Source: Nicotiana tabacum | Taxonomy: Eukaryota > Streptophyta > Magnoliopsida > Solanales > Solanaceae | DNA: 64,000 nt | NCBI RefSeq assembly: GCF_000715075.1 | Contig: NC_134101.1 | Location: forward strand, 22,312,822-22,376,821 | Direction of reading: 5' to 3' | In this document: piece after piece, positions 12,700-24,608 of the stretch | How the letters are laid out: each line of letters starts with the position of its first letter | How positions within the stretch are numbered: position 1 is the first letter of the stretch | Translations under genes and position numbers: made by a program | Notes under the pieces: generated by a model | Databases searched by the model: none | What the model was told of the DNA's origin: nothing | The model's input: the letters and a program-made list of their open reading frames with translations, nothing else

Positions 12700-13200
12700 A
12701 CTGAGGCATGTGAACAAAGTTTTCAGGAACTAAAGAAAAGGCTTACTATGGCACCTGTCTTGACTCTTCCGGATGGCACCGAGGGTTATGTTGTATATTG
12801 TGATGCCTCGAGAATTGGCCTAGGTTGTGTTCTTATGCAGCATGGTAAGGTTATCGTGTGCGCCTCCAGACAGTTGCGAAAACATGAACAGAACTATCCT
12901 ACGCACGATCTTGAGTTAGCCGCAGTTGTATTTGCCCTAAAGATTTGGTGGCATTATCTATATGGGGTTCATATTAATGTTTTCACCGAAAACCAGAGCC
13001 TTCAGTATTTATTTAAACAGAGGTAGCTGAACCTATGACAAAGAAGATGGCTAGAATTACTAAAGGACTATGATGTTGATATTTTATATCATCCTGGCAA
13101 AGCTAATATTGTTGCTGATGCCCTTAGCCGGAAGTCCATGGGCAGTCTAAGCCATGTTGAAGCTGATAAGGTCAAGATGACCAAATATCTATGCCAGCTA
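12700..13200 (+). pseudogene. Element B RNase H
   Basis: Same frame as the [17 protein letters not shown] matches the first catalytic aspartate block; [15 protein letters not shown] the catalytic glutamate block. The third block reads [11 protein letters not shown] where FTDHKSLQYLF is usual, so a catalytic Asp appears changed to Glu. [14 protein letters not shown] marks the end of the domain. Stops at 13024-13026 (TAG) and 13036-13038 (TGA). Confidence 0.8.
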
Positions 13201-14362
13201 GCTAGTTTGTAGGTGCGTTTGGTAGATGCAGAGGGTGGACGCATTCTCGTTCAGAATACGGCAAATTCTTCTTTTGTTACTGAAGTGAAAGAGCGACAAC
13301 ACTAGGATCCTGAGCTTATAAAACTGAGGGAAAGTATTCCACAGCAGCGACAACCTTTATTTGAGCTAACTGGAGATGGAGTCCTTAGATACCAGGGCCG
13401 CTTATGTGTACCGTCAGTAGGAGAGCTCCGTGCCAAGATTCTTTCGGAGGCCCATTATTCTAGATATGCAGTTTATCCCGGAGCGACAAAGATGTATCGG
13501 GACCTTCGACAGATCTATTGGTGGAATGGAATGAAAAAAAATATCACGGAGATGGTAGCCCAATGTCCCAACTGCCAGCAAGTTAAAGCCGAACATCAGA
13601 GGCCTGGAGGCCTAACTTAGTGTATTGAGCTTCCATTATGGAAATGGGACATGATAAATATGGACTTCATCACTGGTTTGCCTCGCACTCTACGGAGGTA
13701 TGATTCTATTTGGGTAATTATTGATAGGCTTACAAAATCTGCTCATTTCCTGCCAGTCAGGACGACATATTCAGCCAAGGATTATGCCAAGCTTTACATT
13801 CGAGAGATTGTTCGCCTTCACGGAGTGCCATTATCTATTATCTCTGATCGAGGGGCTCAATTTACAGCATATTTTTGGAAATCTTTTCAGAAGGGTCTAG
13901 GCACGCAAGTAAATCTTAGCACCGCTTTTCATCCTCAAATTGATGGACAGGAAGAGCGTACTATTCAGACAGTTGACGATATGTTACGTGCCTGCGTGCT
14001 AGATTTTAAAGGAATTTGGGATGATCATCTACCTCTTATTGAGTTCGCTTATAATAACAGCTTCCAAGCTAGTATTCAGATGGCTCCTTACGAAGCACTA
14101 TACAGGCGGAAGTGTAGGTCGCCGATCGGTTGGTTCGAGGTCGGGGAAGCAGAGTTGCTAGGTCCTAACTTAGTACAGCAAGCAATGGAAAAGGTAAAAC
14201 TTATTAGAGACCGGCTGCGTACAGCACAAAGTCGGCAAAAGTCTTATGCAGATGTTCGACGACGAGACTTAGAGTTTGATGTAGAAGATTGGGTTTTCCT
14301 GAAAGTATCGCCTATGAAGGGCGTCATGCGATTTGGAAAGAAGGGGAAGCTCAGCCCCAGGT
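13201..14362 (+). pseudogene. Element B integrase
   Basis: Zinc-binding HHCC region at about 13440-13590: the first His is present in AHYSRYAV, the second (normally AVHPG) is Tyr in AVYPG, and CPNC is intact. Core with D in NMDFITGLP (about 13655), D in ISDRGAQF (about 13840) and E in GQEERTIQT (about 13945). Stops TAG at 13210, 13303 and 13618. Near 14350 an extra base shifts the frame inside the GKKGKLSPR block. Confidence 0.83.
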
Positions 14363-14704
14363 AATGTTGGACCGTATAAGATTATTCGGAGGATTGGTAG
14401 GGTGGCGTACGAGCTTGATTTGCCTTTAGAATTGGAAGCAGTCCATCCTGTGTTTCATGTATCTATGTTGCGGAAGTGCATTGGAGATCCTTCACGTATT
14501 ACGCCCATTGAGGATATTCACATTGCTGAAAACTTATCTTATGCAGAGGTACCAGTAGTTATTTTAGATCGGTAGGTAAGGAAGCTTCAAACTAAAGAAG
14601 TGGCTTCCGTGAAAGTGTTATGGCGAAATAACAACATCGAGGAAATGACCTGGGAAGCTGAGGAGGAAATGAGGAAGAAGTACCCCCACCTATTTACGAC
14701 TTAA
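14333..14704 (+). pseudogene. Element B integrase C-terminal tail and chromodomain
   Basis: In the +1 frame after the shift: GPYKIIRRIGRVAYELDLP, then HPVFHVSMLRKC and a chromodomain-like end VKVLWRNNNIEEMTWE...KYPHLF. A TAG at 14573-14575 falls where the family has Gln (DR-Q-VRKL). Chromodomains direct integration to marked chromatin; this tail places B among chromoviruses, most like Tekay/Del. Confidence 0.8.
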
Positions 14705-14949
14705 GGTGAGTCGGATTTAAATAATTGCCAATTATTTCTTTACAGCAACTTAATTGGATTTTAAATGACTTGAAATTGCAATTTAAATTTTTTTATTGCG
14801 AGATAGCTATACGAAGCCTAGTAGTTGGAATCTTCAGAATTTGATTTATGCTTTGCAAATGTAACAAATAGAGCCTCGCAAATAATGCATTAGCGGACAA
14901 GAAATGAAACCAAGGAATTGACTTGACCCATTCGCGGACGAATGTTCTT

Positions 14950-14961
14950 AAGGGGGGAGAC
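14950..14961 (+). other. Element B polypurine tract
   Basis: AAGGGGGGAGA directly before the 3' LTR, preceded by ATTCGCGGACGAATG, a motif common just upstream of this tract in Tekay-like elements. It would prime plus-strand DNA synthesis. Confidence 0.8.
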
Positions 14962-17636
14962 TGTGAGACCCCAGGTGTTTCTCTCTTCTCTTACGTAATA
15001 TACGTAACGTGGCGTGGTTATATTAGGTATATATGATTGGGTATAGCACATTGGGAGAATAAGACTGAAAATGTGTGGTAATATCAAGGAACTAAACTAA
15101 AGCTTTAAGTCAAAGGAATCCCTTAAACAAAGGTTCATGGTTAAAGAAATGGCTCGGGTAGCACCCCGCGCGTTCGGAAGGTTTAAGTTAACTTGCACCT
15201 GTGGGATAAGACTAAGAGTGTATAATATGCTAAGAATAATATGTTATGAGGTATTATAATATCACACTGGTCACATGTTAAGTTTTGGAGTCAAGCAAGT
15301 TGCGAAATAAAGGTCGGCAAAAGTTATCGTAAATTTCTCTAATAAATTTTCTAAACTTTGGGTCAAATGTATCAGATCATTTCTCCCATTATATAAAGAT
15401 TTATGGGACCCAAAACCTACCAAATCGAAGGTCTATGAGTCTAGTTTACAACCAAATAAATATCACATCAAACCGACATTGGAGTAAAGAGTTATGACTG
15501 TTTTACCGCAGACTATCCGGGCTGAAATCAGGTCGCGAACCGGGTCGGGTCAAACAAGTGGTATAAGTCGGAAAATCCGACTTTTAAGACCCCATAACAT
15601 TTCATCTTCGTCCCAAAATAGTGAGAAAGCTTAAGAGAGGGTTTTATGGTGTTTTTGAGTGATTAATGTGCATTTTTAACGATTTCTATCGTTAAAGTTT
15701 GCCCCCGTGCCTAGAAGCGCAATCTCTACGCTTTGCAATCGTTTTCCCCTTCTATTAGCGGTGTTTGGAGCTATTTTTGGAAGATAGGAAATTGTTGTTC
15801 TTGCTGGTTCTTCAGGATTTATACTTGGTTTGCCAAGGTAATCATCTTGGGACTCTTTTATGATCGTTTTTACAAAGTTCTACGGGCATTTCGTCAAGTT
15901 AGGGTCATATGGCAAATCTGCCTATTTAAACTCATTTATGAACTATTTATAAGTGCGTATAAGCTGCATATATATAGTGGTTTCGAAGCTTAGGACGTAA
16001 GGAACAACTTTTGTGAAGGAACTACAGGCATTCGGACGTTCGTTGGAGAGGTATGTTAAGGCTAAGCTTCGTCCTTCCTTTTAGCACGAATTTTGGGAAA
16101 TTCCTAAGACGCCAAATGTGATATTTTACTATTCTGTTGCTAGAAAGACCTTCTGTGAAAGGCATTGGTATCGTAGCTGAAGTATTTTCATGATGCTATT
16201 AGGTTGATATTCCACTCGTTCGGTTAAAAAGAGTATTCGACATCAATATATGTCATTTTGTCAGCTTTCTTAAATATATGTCCATATATATGAATTCTTA
16301 TTCGTCTTTGGGTTGTGTGACTTAAAAATAAAGGCATTTAGTATTTTCGATCAGTTCTTCTTCCTTGTTAAAGTGTATTTTAAAATCTCTAAAGTGACAC
16401 GTCGATTTCAAAATTTTCAAATATAATTTTTATGTTTAAACTACTAAAACATTTGATTTTTTTTTAAAATACTTTCTTTTACTAATTATCAAGAAATCAG
16501 GTATAAGGACTAAGTGAAGCACCTTAAGCTTTTTATGAACATATTCAGAGTTAAGTTATCTTTCTAAAAGTCGAGTTAAGTTTTCAAACTTATTAAAAAA
16601 GATATGAGGTTCCACGAGACATTTGTATGCGATACGAAGGTGATTATGAGATTATGAGAATAAGAGTACCAATGAGCCAAGGTTGGCTAAGTTCTTGTTA
16701 TGGCCTATTATGTGCATTCAAAGTTCATATCATACATGACATATTATGCATGGACTTCGAGCTATAATCGGAGGTAAGGGGCCTATTTGCCCGAAAGACT
16801 ATATATATTGTACAGATGGCCACAGGTTGGCAATATGATACCGGTTAGCTACCGGGAGAGACCGCCATTGCTAGCATTTGGTTGGGTATGTCATGCATTT
16901 ACATCAATATATATGTATTCACGACATACGATTACACGAGCATACCATGCATATTTTATTACTATGAGGTCGGATGTCGGCCATGGAGGCTATCAGAGTT
17001 TCAGTGTCAGGTGGTATCTTTATTACCTTTTTACATCAGCTATATATGATTCTACTTTCTGCCTTACATACCAGTACATTTTTATTCGTACTGATGTCCC
17101 ATTGCCTGGGGACACTGCATTTTTGTTTCGTGCGTGCAGGTCCAGGTAGGGACTCTGATCGACCTCTTCGCTAGGATTTCGGTGTTCAGTTGTGAGTTGG
17201 TAAGCTCCACCTCTTCCTGGAGCTTTCATAGGATGGTTACTTTTGTTGTACAGTTTGGGTATAGTTGGGGCCTTATCCCGACAGTGCTTATGACACTCTT
17301 AGAGGCTATTGTGGACATAATATTCTGGGTTTTTTTTTGCTGCTTTCAATCTCCAGCCCATAGGCTTGGCATGTATATATAGGTGTGTAGGCATGTATGT
17401 CTTCAGTCGCGGCCTCGTCGGCCAGCTAGTATTTTATTATTTTAGCTTGTCTACCTATTTTTATATTGCTTATTGTTATTCATGTCATAACCTTACGGTC
17501 CAGGCTTAGTATTTCAGATGTTGTGTTGCCCGATCTGTTGGGCCCCCAGTCTAGTTAGCTAGTATGTTTAGTGGCTAACTCGATCGAATACAGTATCGAG
17601 TGCCAGCCATGCCTCCCCTAGTTTGGGGCGTGACAA
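14962..17636 (+). repeat. Element B 3' LTR
   Basis: TGTGAGACCCC to GGGGCGTGACAA, near-identical to 6919-9641 apart from scattered substitutions and the single-copy 46-bp block. Followed by the ACAAC duplication and then the interrupted element A antisense frame. Confidence 0.9.
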
Positions 17637-17641
17637 ACAAC

Positions 17642-17988
17642 TGAGCTCGGATGTCGCAGAATGGTATGTCCTCAGAAAAGAATATGAGGCACTAGAGTCC
17701 AAATTAGACACAACCTCCGCTAATGCTGAGGAAATGGTGGCCCAGTACAAGGCCAGTGTGGAGGCTGTCCAGACCCGCCTAAAGACAAAGGTTGAGTATA
17801 TGAAGCGGTTGTCCCGGAAAGAGATCCATGCCCGAGGTTTTGATCTATCGGCCGAGATCGAGGAAGCCAAAAAGCTTGAGGCTGAGGCAAAGGAGCTCTA
17901 CGAGGCTGAGGGTGTCGAAGGTTCTGAGGGTTCCGAGGGCTCCGATAGTTCTGGCGATGAGTCAGGCCACGGTGAAGACCAGGCGTAG
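17642..17988 (+). pseudogene. Element A antisense gene, 3' part (coiled coil and acidic tail)
   Basis: Continues the frame cut at 6918: joining across element B, minus one ACAAC copy, keeps phase. The segment is uninterrupted for about 115 codons: a heptad-like coiled coil (VAEWYVLRKEYEALESKL), then a Glu-rich stretch (SAEIEEAKKLEAEAKELYE) and a Ser/Glu/Gly acidic tail ending at TAG 17986-17988. The C-terminus of the element E antisense protein has the same layout. Function unknown; such extra antisense reading frames are known in Tat-lineage elements. Confidence 0.65.
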
Positions 17989-18679
17989 ATGCCTTAGTAT
18001 TTTTTGAGTTTTTGTTTTCCCTTGTTTATTTTTTTTATTTAGTTCAAGGCCATTTTTATTGGGACTTTGTAAACATATTCCGGAATATATATGAAAATTT
18101 TCCTTTGTGGCAATATCATGTCTTTACTTTTCCAGCATCTTTTTATGATTTTTATTCATGTAATGTTTTTAATGCCTTAGCATAGAATCAAATGTAGTTA
18201 TGTGGCGTTCGTTTTTCGGATGTCCAAACGGAGCCCGACTTCGATACAACTTTATTTGCTCGAGGCTTTGAAACCTCGGTGTGATCGGAAGTTTTCAAGA
18301 TGCTTAAGTGATTTTAGATGATGCTTTTGTCGAGGGTAAACTTTTAGCAGGTTTCGAGTTTTTATAAAGTCCTTACTTTCTGATTAAGAGATTTGGACGT
18401 CTCCGAGCAGTTTTTAGGTGGCCGTAGCCTTTTGTATTTGGGCACCACCTAATAGGTTTGGTGTCTCCTGAATTTGATAGCCTGGGTTGTCCGAACTTTC
18501 TTCAAGCGACAATCCCTGAGTAGAGGTAGCTCATGGGCTCGATAGTCCCCGAGTAGGGGTAGCCCGTGGGCTCTTAGGATCCGGAATTGAAGAAGCAAGA
18601 AAATGCATAATAGCAAGGCGAAACTTTCTTTCATTTTTTAGTGTGTAAAGTACATGATCGAAAGTGCATAAAAACTTGT
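17989..18679 (+). other. Element A sequence downstream of the antisense gene
   Basis: AT-rich leader (TTTTTGAG, long T runs) resembling a 3' UTR, with a short direct repeat around GATAGTCCCCGAGTAGGGGTA at 18505-18575. No coding sequence supported. The junction with element D cannot be fixed exactly. Confidence 0.4.
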
Positions 18680-21488
18680 TAGTTCAGTACTCAAATATTC
18701 ATGCCAGTTTAGTATTCATATATCCATGTTAGTTCAGAATTTACGTATCCATAACAGACCAAGATTCATGTATATGTTTCATGTTATGCGTATTATGATG
18801 CCCTATGAAGATAGTGTTATGCTCTATTTATTAGCAGGTGTTTTCAAGAATTATTGAAAGTAACTAACCTTCTCATTTAGACCGTATATTATAATCTCCA
18901 TGTCTTTCAACATTCAGCCAGTTCAATAGTTATTCAGTTTAGTACCTATTTAGTTCAGTATCTCAGCAGTTCAGTAATCTTGTATTCATTAAGTTTAGTA
19001 TGCATATGTTCATGACGGTTCAGCTTTCACAGGTTTCCATCTGTCCCGTTAAGGTCAGGAATTATATGTAGTTACAATAAGGACAATCATTCGAGGATGA
19101 ATGATCCCAAGGGGGAGATAATGTAACACTCCGTAAATCCGGACTAATTGTGGATGCATTAAATGAGTATTAATGTGACCTTTTATACATGTGAAGTCCT
19201 ATCGGGATGAGTATGGGTGGAAACAATTGTTTTAGAATCAAGACAAAGAGTGAGGTGCATAAAATTCGATAGAATCAACTAAGTTTATAGGAGGTCCGTC
19301 TTACAGCCTTAGACAGTGCAAGGCCATTAAAATTCACAACCTTAGATAGTACAAGGCCATGAAAACTTACGACCATAGACAGTGCAAGGCATTGTCCAGG
19401 GCATTAACCTCAGCACCCCTGACAGTGCAAATCACTATAGTTTTGGCGCCTCTGATGGCGCCTTGCACAGTTATTTTGGCGCCCCTAATGATGCCCCGCG
19501 CCGATGATGTTTAACCGAGTTACTTTTATTTCCTCCTTAATTTTTGGGACGCGTACACTTATTTAAACCCTACCTCGTTCCCTACAACCCCAAACATGTA
19601 CATATGCTCTAGAGAGGGGAGCTCTCAAGAACCCATCTTCCCCAAGGTTCCTCCATCATCCAAGGTAAGTTCTAACGATGATTATAAGTTAATTTCAATT
19701 CCCCAACACCTTATTAACATGGGTAAATCCTTCCAATCATTATATATTCGATCGAGACACCATTATTGAGCAAAGAAACCCTAGAACTCGAATTCAAGAG
19801 GAATGAACTTCAAAAAGGTAATTCTTCTACTCCCTAATCATTTATAGCTATAAATTGATGAGTTTTTAAGAGAATAGTAGATGGGTTTAAAAAAAAGAAT
19901 CAAATGAACTATGCTAAGGTTTTGGGTTGTTGACTTAAGATTGTTATAATCATTTGCGTGATAAAAAATAGTGTTAGTTATATCTATTTGGGATTGTAGA
20001 ATCACCTAGAAGTGGTAGAATGAGAATTGGGTGAAGAAAGCACCATTAATAAGGGATATGAGGCTTTACGCCATAAGGTATTTGATAAACTGCCTAAGTG
20101 ACTAAAACATGAGCCTTAGTGCTAATATTGGTTACTCTTGATATATACTGACATAGATTATCGTTGAAAGAGGCGACGAACATTGTGAAATGCTTAAAAG
20201 AACCAGAGTCAAGGTATGTGAGGCTAACTCTCTATGTTTGGGATTGTTAATAATTCTCCTTACACTACGTTTCTTTTACGACATTACTAATTGCCTCAGA
20301 AATATAGTTAAGCCTAGTATAGTTGCAGAACTTCTATTCTCTAGCTTCATAACTCGTTTATGACTTTAATTCTGAACGTTGTGAGCTCAATGCGTATTGA
20401 ATATAGACTTGGGTTCGATGCCTACGAGTCTTAGTCTAGATTACTCAGCATGTCATAAACAATTGAAGTTTCAGTGTTCATAATCAGTTCAAGAATACAT
20501 GTCTCAGTCTAGTCCTATTCAATATTCTAATATCATGTAACTCAGTGTGATTCAGTATTTCATTATCATGTATTGCAGTATGATTCTCAATTCCTGATTT
20601 TAAATCCTTGAATGTTGAACACATGTATTTGGGCCTGAGGCCGCAATTTATGTTTTATGCATCTTTGGGCATGAGGTCGTAGTTTATGCTTTATGCATCT
20701 TTGGGCCTGAAGTCACAATTATGTATACGTATACTTGGGACCGAGGTCGTAGCTTGTGCACATATATATTGGGCCTGAGGCCGCAGTTTAATATTCAGAT
20801 AAACATGTGGTTCATCATTCAGAAGATGGAGTATTCATATCCTTACTTCCTTTGTTCAGTTTAGTTATTAGCTATCACTTCAGTTATCAGTTATCAATTA
20901 TCATTTCAGTTTCATTTTCAGTAGTTATCATTTTTTCTATTATCAGTTCTCAGTTATCAGCTCAGTTTTAGTTTAAGCATTTACAGTTCTTTCTTTCAGT
21001 TGTTTTATTTACCAATGCAATTCAAATGTACTGACGTCCCTTTCGCCTGGGGCCTGCATCTCACGATGCAAGTAACAATTTTCAGGTTGACGATTCAAAG
21101 TGCTAGGATTCTCGTACCAGCTAATTGGTGAGCCCCAATTCTTTCAGGGCATTACCATTGCTTTACAGTCTTTATGTATTTACAGATAGTAAGTGTTTTT
21201 AGTATTTCATTAGAGGCTTCATAGACTAGAGTAAAATTTAGACAGAGTCACATGCTTTTCATGCTAAGCAATGTTGACTACAAATATGTTTCAGACTTGT
21301 ATTAGTTTTTCCACATTTTGATTTATGTCATTCACACTTTCAGTATATCAGCATGTGTTAGTTTATCTTCCGCATTCAGTATGTTATGATATCACATGTT
21401 GATTCAACCAGCCAGTTGGTTCGCTCGGTCACATGTAGTCAGGCACTGGGTGCCGTGTTATGTCCAGACCCGGGTTTGGGGCGTGACA
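18680..21488 (+). mobile_element. Element D: 5'-truncated Ty3/gypsy element (3' interior plus 3' LTR)
   Basis: 18680-19121 is a non-coding 3' interior containing ATTCGAGGATGAATG and the polypurine tract AAGGGGGAGATA, the same arrangement seen in element B before its LTR. The LTR follows at 19122. No 5' LTR, primer site or coding region of this element is in the window, so no target duplication can be defined. It separates A's gag from A's antisense gene. Confidence 0.6.
19122..21488 (+). repeat. Element D 3' LTR
   Basis: Starts TGTAACACTCCG and ends GGGGCGTGACA (2,367 bp). Contains two blocks of degenerate short tandem repeats: 'gacagtgcaaggcc' units at about 19305-19495 and 'gggcctgaggccgcag' units at about 20628-20790. 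A possible TATA (TATTTAAACCC) at about 19559 could be the LTR promoter. Confidence 0.65.
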
Positions 21489-22934
21489 TGGCTACATGGT
21501 TTCCTTGATGCGCCTGATGGCTGATTCGATGTTGGCAGCATTAATGTTGAAGTTATATTCTGACAATCTTGGTGCTTCCTTGGCCATGAGCGGCCTGTCA
21601 AAACCATTTTTGCTCATCCGTGCTCGGCTATTGGACCCTCGATCGCTTCTCTTTTCGTTCCTCGTGAGGTGACGTATGGATCTATTTCCCCTTCGATCTC
21701 TGCTGTATGGTTGATATCGGTCTCGGATTGGTCTCGATTTATGATCGACGACTCTCTTAGACCTGTCTTCGGTTCTAACGAGATAAACTGACTCAGAAAG
21801 GGCTCCGAGTTAGTCGTCCTCGACTCTGATTTTCGATCGGTATCTATTGTGGACGTCGACCCAAGTTACCGTCGGGTACTCTACCAAATTTTGTTTTAGC
21901 TACTACGAGGCCAAGGAGCTTCGGGGGTTAAGTCCTTGAGTGAATGTCTGAACGGACCAATCATCGGCAACCGGAGGCAGGTCCATCCATTCCATATGGA
22001 ACCTCGACACGAACTCCCTGAGCATCTCGTTATCTCTTTGTTTAACCTTGAAAAGGTTCGATTTTCTGGTTTTGACCTTGATGGCCCCGGCATGGGCCTT
22101 CACAAAAACATCTGCAAGCATAGCAAACGAATTAATAAAATTTGGGGTTAAGTTGTGATACCATATCATTGCTCTTTTTGACAGGGTTTCCCCGAACTTC
22201 TTTAGCAACACTGACTTGATTTCGTCATCTTCCAAGTCGTTCCCCTTGATGGCACATGTATATGAGGTTACATGCTCGTTTGGATCCGTGGTTTCGTTGT
22301 ACTTTGGAATATCGGGCATACGAAACCTCTTCGGGATCGGCTTTGGTGTCGCGCTCGGAGGGAAAGGGATTTGGATAAACTTCTTGGATTCCGGTCCTTT
22401 CAAAATCGAGGGGGGGGGGCGCTCCTGGATTTGGTCGACCCTAGAATTGTATGTTTCCATCTTCTTGTCGTTGACCTCAAATTTCTTTTTACCTGATTCC
22501 ACCTGTTTCGTTAACACCTTAAGCATTTTCATTACTCCGGGACTGACTCCGGGCGCGGCTTTACCCGACCTCTCGATGGTTTGTTCGTTTCTTCGGGTAT
22601 TTTCCCGGGACCGTTCGGGCTCGACCATGCCAGGGACGTGGCCTTAATTCTATAGTTGCACTATCGTCGCCTATTGATCCTGCAATATTTTAAAGATTAG
22701 CCGCAGGCTTACCCCATCACCTTCGTCCTCAGGCGTTTCTCGAACTGCTGGTCGAGGACCTCCACGAACGTTGTTTTTGGGGTCAGTTGGCATGTTGACG
22801 TTAAGAGCAACTTGTGAATTGGCGTCGATCAGATCGGCAATTGAGACCCTATTAGGATCAGCATGGGGCACCTCATTGCTAGGTACCAGATTGTTATTTT
22901 CGCTATGATGGCGAGACTCAGCCTTAATGTTCAA
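21489..22934 (-). pseudogene. Element A gag
   Basis: Minus-strand frame starting at 22934 (MNIKAESRHH) with a retrotransposon gag domain at about 22300-21930: MPDIPKYNETTDPNEHVTSY, AMIWYHNL, FVKAHAGAIKV, LREFVSRFHMEWMDLPPV. Stops at 22671-22673 and 22650-22652 (both TAG, both Gln CAG in element E) and TAA shortly after split the N-terminal part. Past 21903 the text (VTWVDVHNRYRSKI; IRRIKETM) continues gag with further breaks until element D begins. A run of nine or more G near 22411 may add a shift. Confidence 0.75.
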
Positions 22935-23008
22935 GTGAGTCCTTAAGGAACAAATGTAAAATAGAGTGTGTTATGGAGATTTGTATCAAACCACCACTAT
23001 TATACTTA

Positions 23009-23026
23009 GCTTTATGGTGGGCGCCA
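23009..23026 (-). other. Element A primer-binding site
   Basis: Minus strand reads TGGCGCCCACCATAAAGC three bases after the LTR end. Element E has TGGCGCCCACCGTGGGG at the same place. Confidence 0.7.
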
Positions 23027-23029
23027 AAA

Positions 23030-23673
23030 TGTTTACCCTTAAACGGATAATAATTGAATTTATACGCAGTTTTAAGGATATGTGGATTGATTCAACACAA
23101 ATAATCAAGAATGTTAGATAAACAATTTAAATATAGAATGAATAACTAAACCAATTGTGATGTTACTTCCGGGCTCGGATTTGTGCTGAACGGTAATTTT
23201 GCCCTCGATCGGACCCTTGGTTCGAAGCCAGATGTATATGAAGAACAACAATAAAATAAGAAATTTTTGATAGCTAGAAAGTAGAGAAATAAATTTGTAT
23301 TGCCTTGGTATACGTGTTACAATGTGTCTTATCAAAGAAAAAACTTTCCATTTATATAGTAGGAGAGCTTCACCCCTAGTACAAGTCTAAAAAGGGTAAA
23401 AATTCTCCACTTTCATTAATTACTGATCTTTGAGGGTCAAGTAAGGGATTGGGTTGAGAGGATCTGTAACCGCCATCGAGCGATATCCGCACCATGATAT
23501 CCGGTTGGTTCCGAATATCACGGCCCTCTATCTGTCGTCTACAACCGTTCATGCGTTTCCCGAAGTCTCAGAACCTATCCCGAGTTCGGGATGCATCATT
23601 TTATCAAGTCCGATGGCGAGTATTCCGTTTGGGCCTTGGTACAAGTTCTCAACTTCGATTTCGATCTTGTGTA
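23030..23673 (-). repeat. Element A 5' LTR, larger part
   Basis: Homologous to 4708-5350. It breaks at 23673 within GTGTA, where element C inserted, and resumes at 30149. Confidence 0.75.
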
Positions 23674-24608
23674 TGTTAGTCCCGCCAATATTGCTGTATT
23701 TGTAAATAATAATTCTGGGAAATATAAGTTATCGTAATGAAACAGTAATTAGTTCGAGCCCACTGAATTCACAGTGTTTCCTTAAGGAATTTAATACCCT
23801 CCTAGTACCCAAGGTTATGGATTATTTCCTCCCAGGATAAAACGAATCACACACTGGTGTAGCGGTACTTCAAATCCCAGTGTTTCAGCGAACACAAAGT
23901 TCGGTAGCAAATCACACTTACAGTTGCTTTGTTTGAAGTTAAAACAATGCAGAACAAATGAGTAGAAACTCAGAAAATCGTATAGAAATGCTGAGAGGAA
24001 GGAGTGCAATGTATAGCCAAAGTTGAGCATTTTCAGTTTGGTGTCTTTCTTCAACAGCTGCTGCACATATTTATAGCAGTCAGCTTTGAAGATGAATGAC
24101 CCTCCACCCTCCATGGTGGAGCATGCACTAGCTTGTTTGTGGAGCAAGCACTTGGCCATGGTGGGAAGAGCATTAGGCGGCTGCTATTGCAGCTGGTGGT
24201 CAATACACGGATTGGAATATATCTGTTACAAATGCGGATAATCTTACGTTAATATTTACTATTAACAAATAAATTTAGTCCAAAATATTAATCAATCAAT
24301 CGATCATTTGACCAAATCCAAATCCAAATCCAAATCCAAATCCGAATCCGAATCCGAAGCCGAGCCGAGCGAGCGACGACGACGACGACGACGGTGCGAG
24401 GCTTGCTTTCTTCTTAACTCTTTAAGAGCTATAAGAAGAGTAATTATATATATACCCACTAAAAATCTTTTCCTCTTCCAATATGGGACAATGTCTCATT
24501 GTCAAGAGGGAAAAACTTAAAATTTTACTCAAAAATTTTATTTTCCCTCCATTTCCCATTCACCCTCATTTTAAGACTATTTCATCTTAAATAACAAAAA
24601 CCTCAACA
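23674..24608 (-). repeat. Element C 3' LTR with expanded microsatellites
   Basis: Same as 29262-30143 but about 53 bp longer, mainly from runs of AAATCC/GAATCC and GAC at 24308-24395. The polypurine tract (minus strand CATGTGGGGGAT) adjoins at 24609-24620. Confidence 0.88.

Larger units (their letters stand above)
6919..17636 (+). mobile_element. Element B: Ty3/gypsy chromovirus, Tekay-like, full length but decayed
   Basis: Two LTRs (2,723 and 2,675 bp) enclose primer site, gag, protease, RT, RNase H, integrase and chromodomain in the order typical of chromoviruses. A 5-bp direct repeat ACAAC flanks it at 6914-6918 and 17637-17641, confirming a single insertion event. The target was the antisense gene of element A. 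All coding parts lie in one frame up to about 14350 but carry eight premature stops, then a +1 shift; B is not autonomous now. Confidence 0.92.

Noticed and set aside
9874..14704. Endogenous pararetrovirus
   Set aside because: Integrase, LTRs, target duplications and chromodomain identify an LTR retrotransposon; no movement-protein or caulimovirid coat features were seen here or elsewhere in the window.
18680..19121. Coding remnant of element D pol
   Set aside because: No reading frame with RT or integrase motifs; only the pre-LTR motif and polypurine tract are recognisable.
24308..24520. KSKSKSKSESE frame as a coding gene
   Set aside because: It is an expanded microsatellite within the element C LTR, absent from the other LTR.
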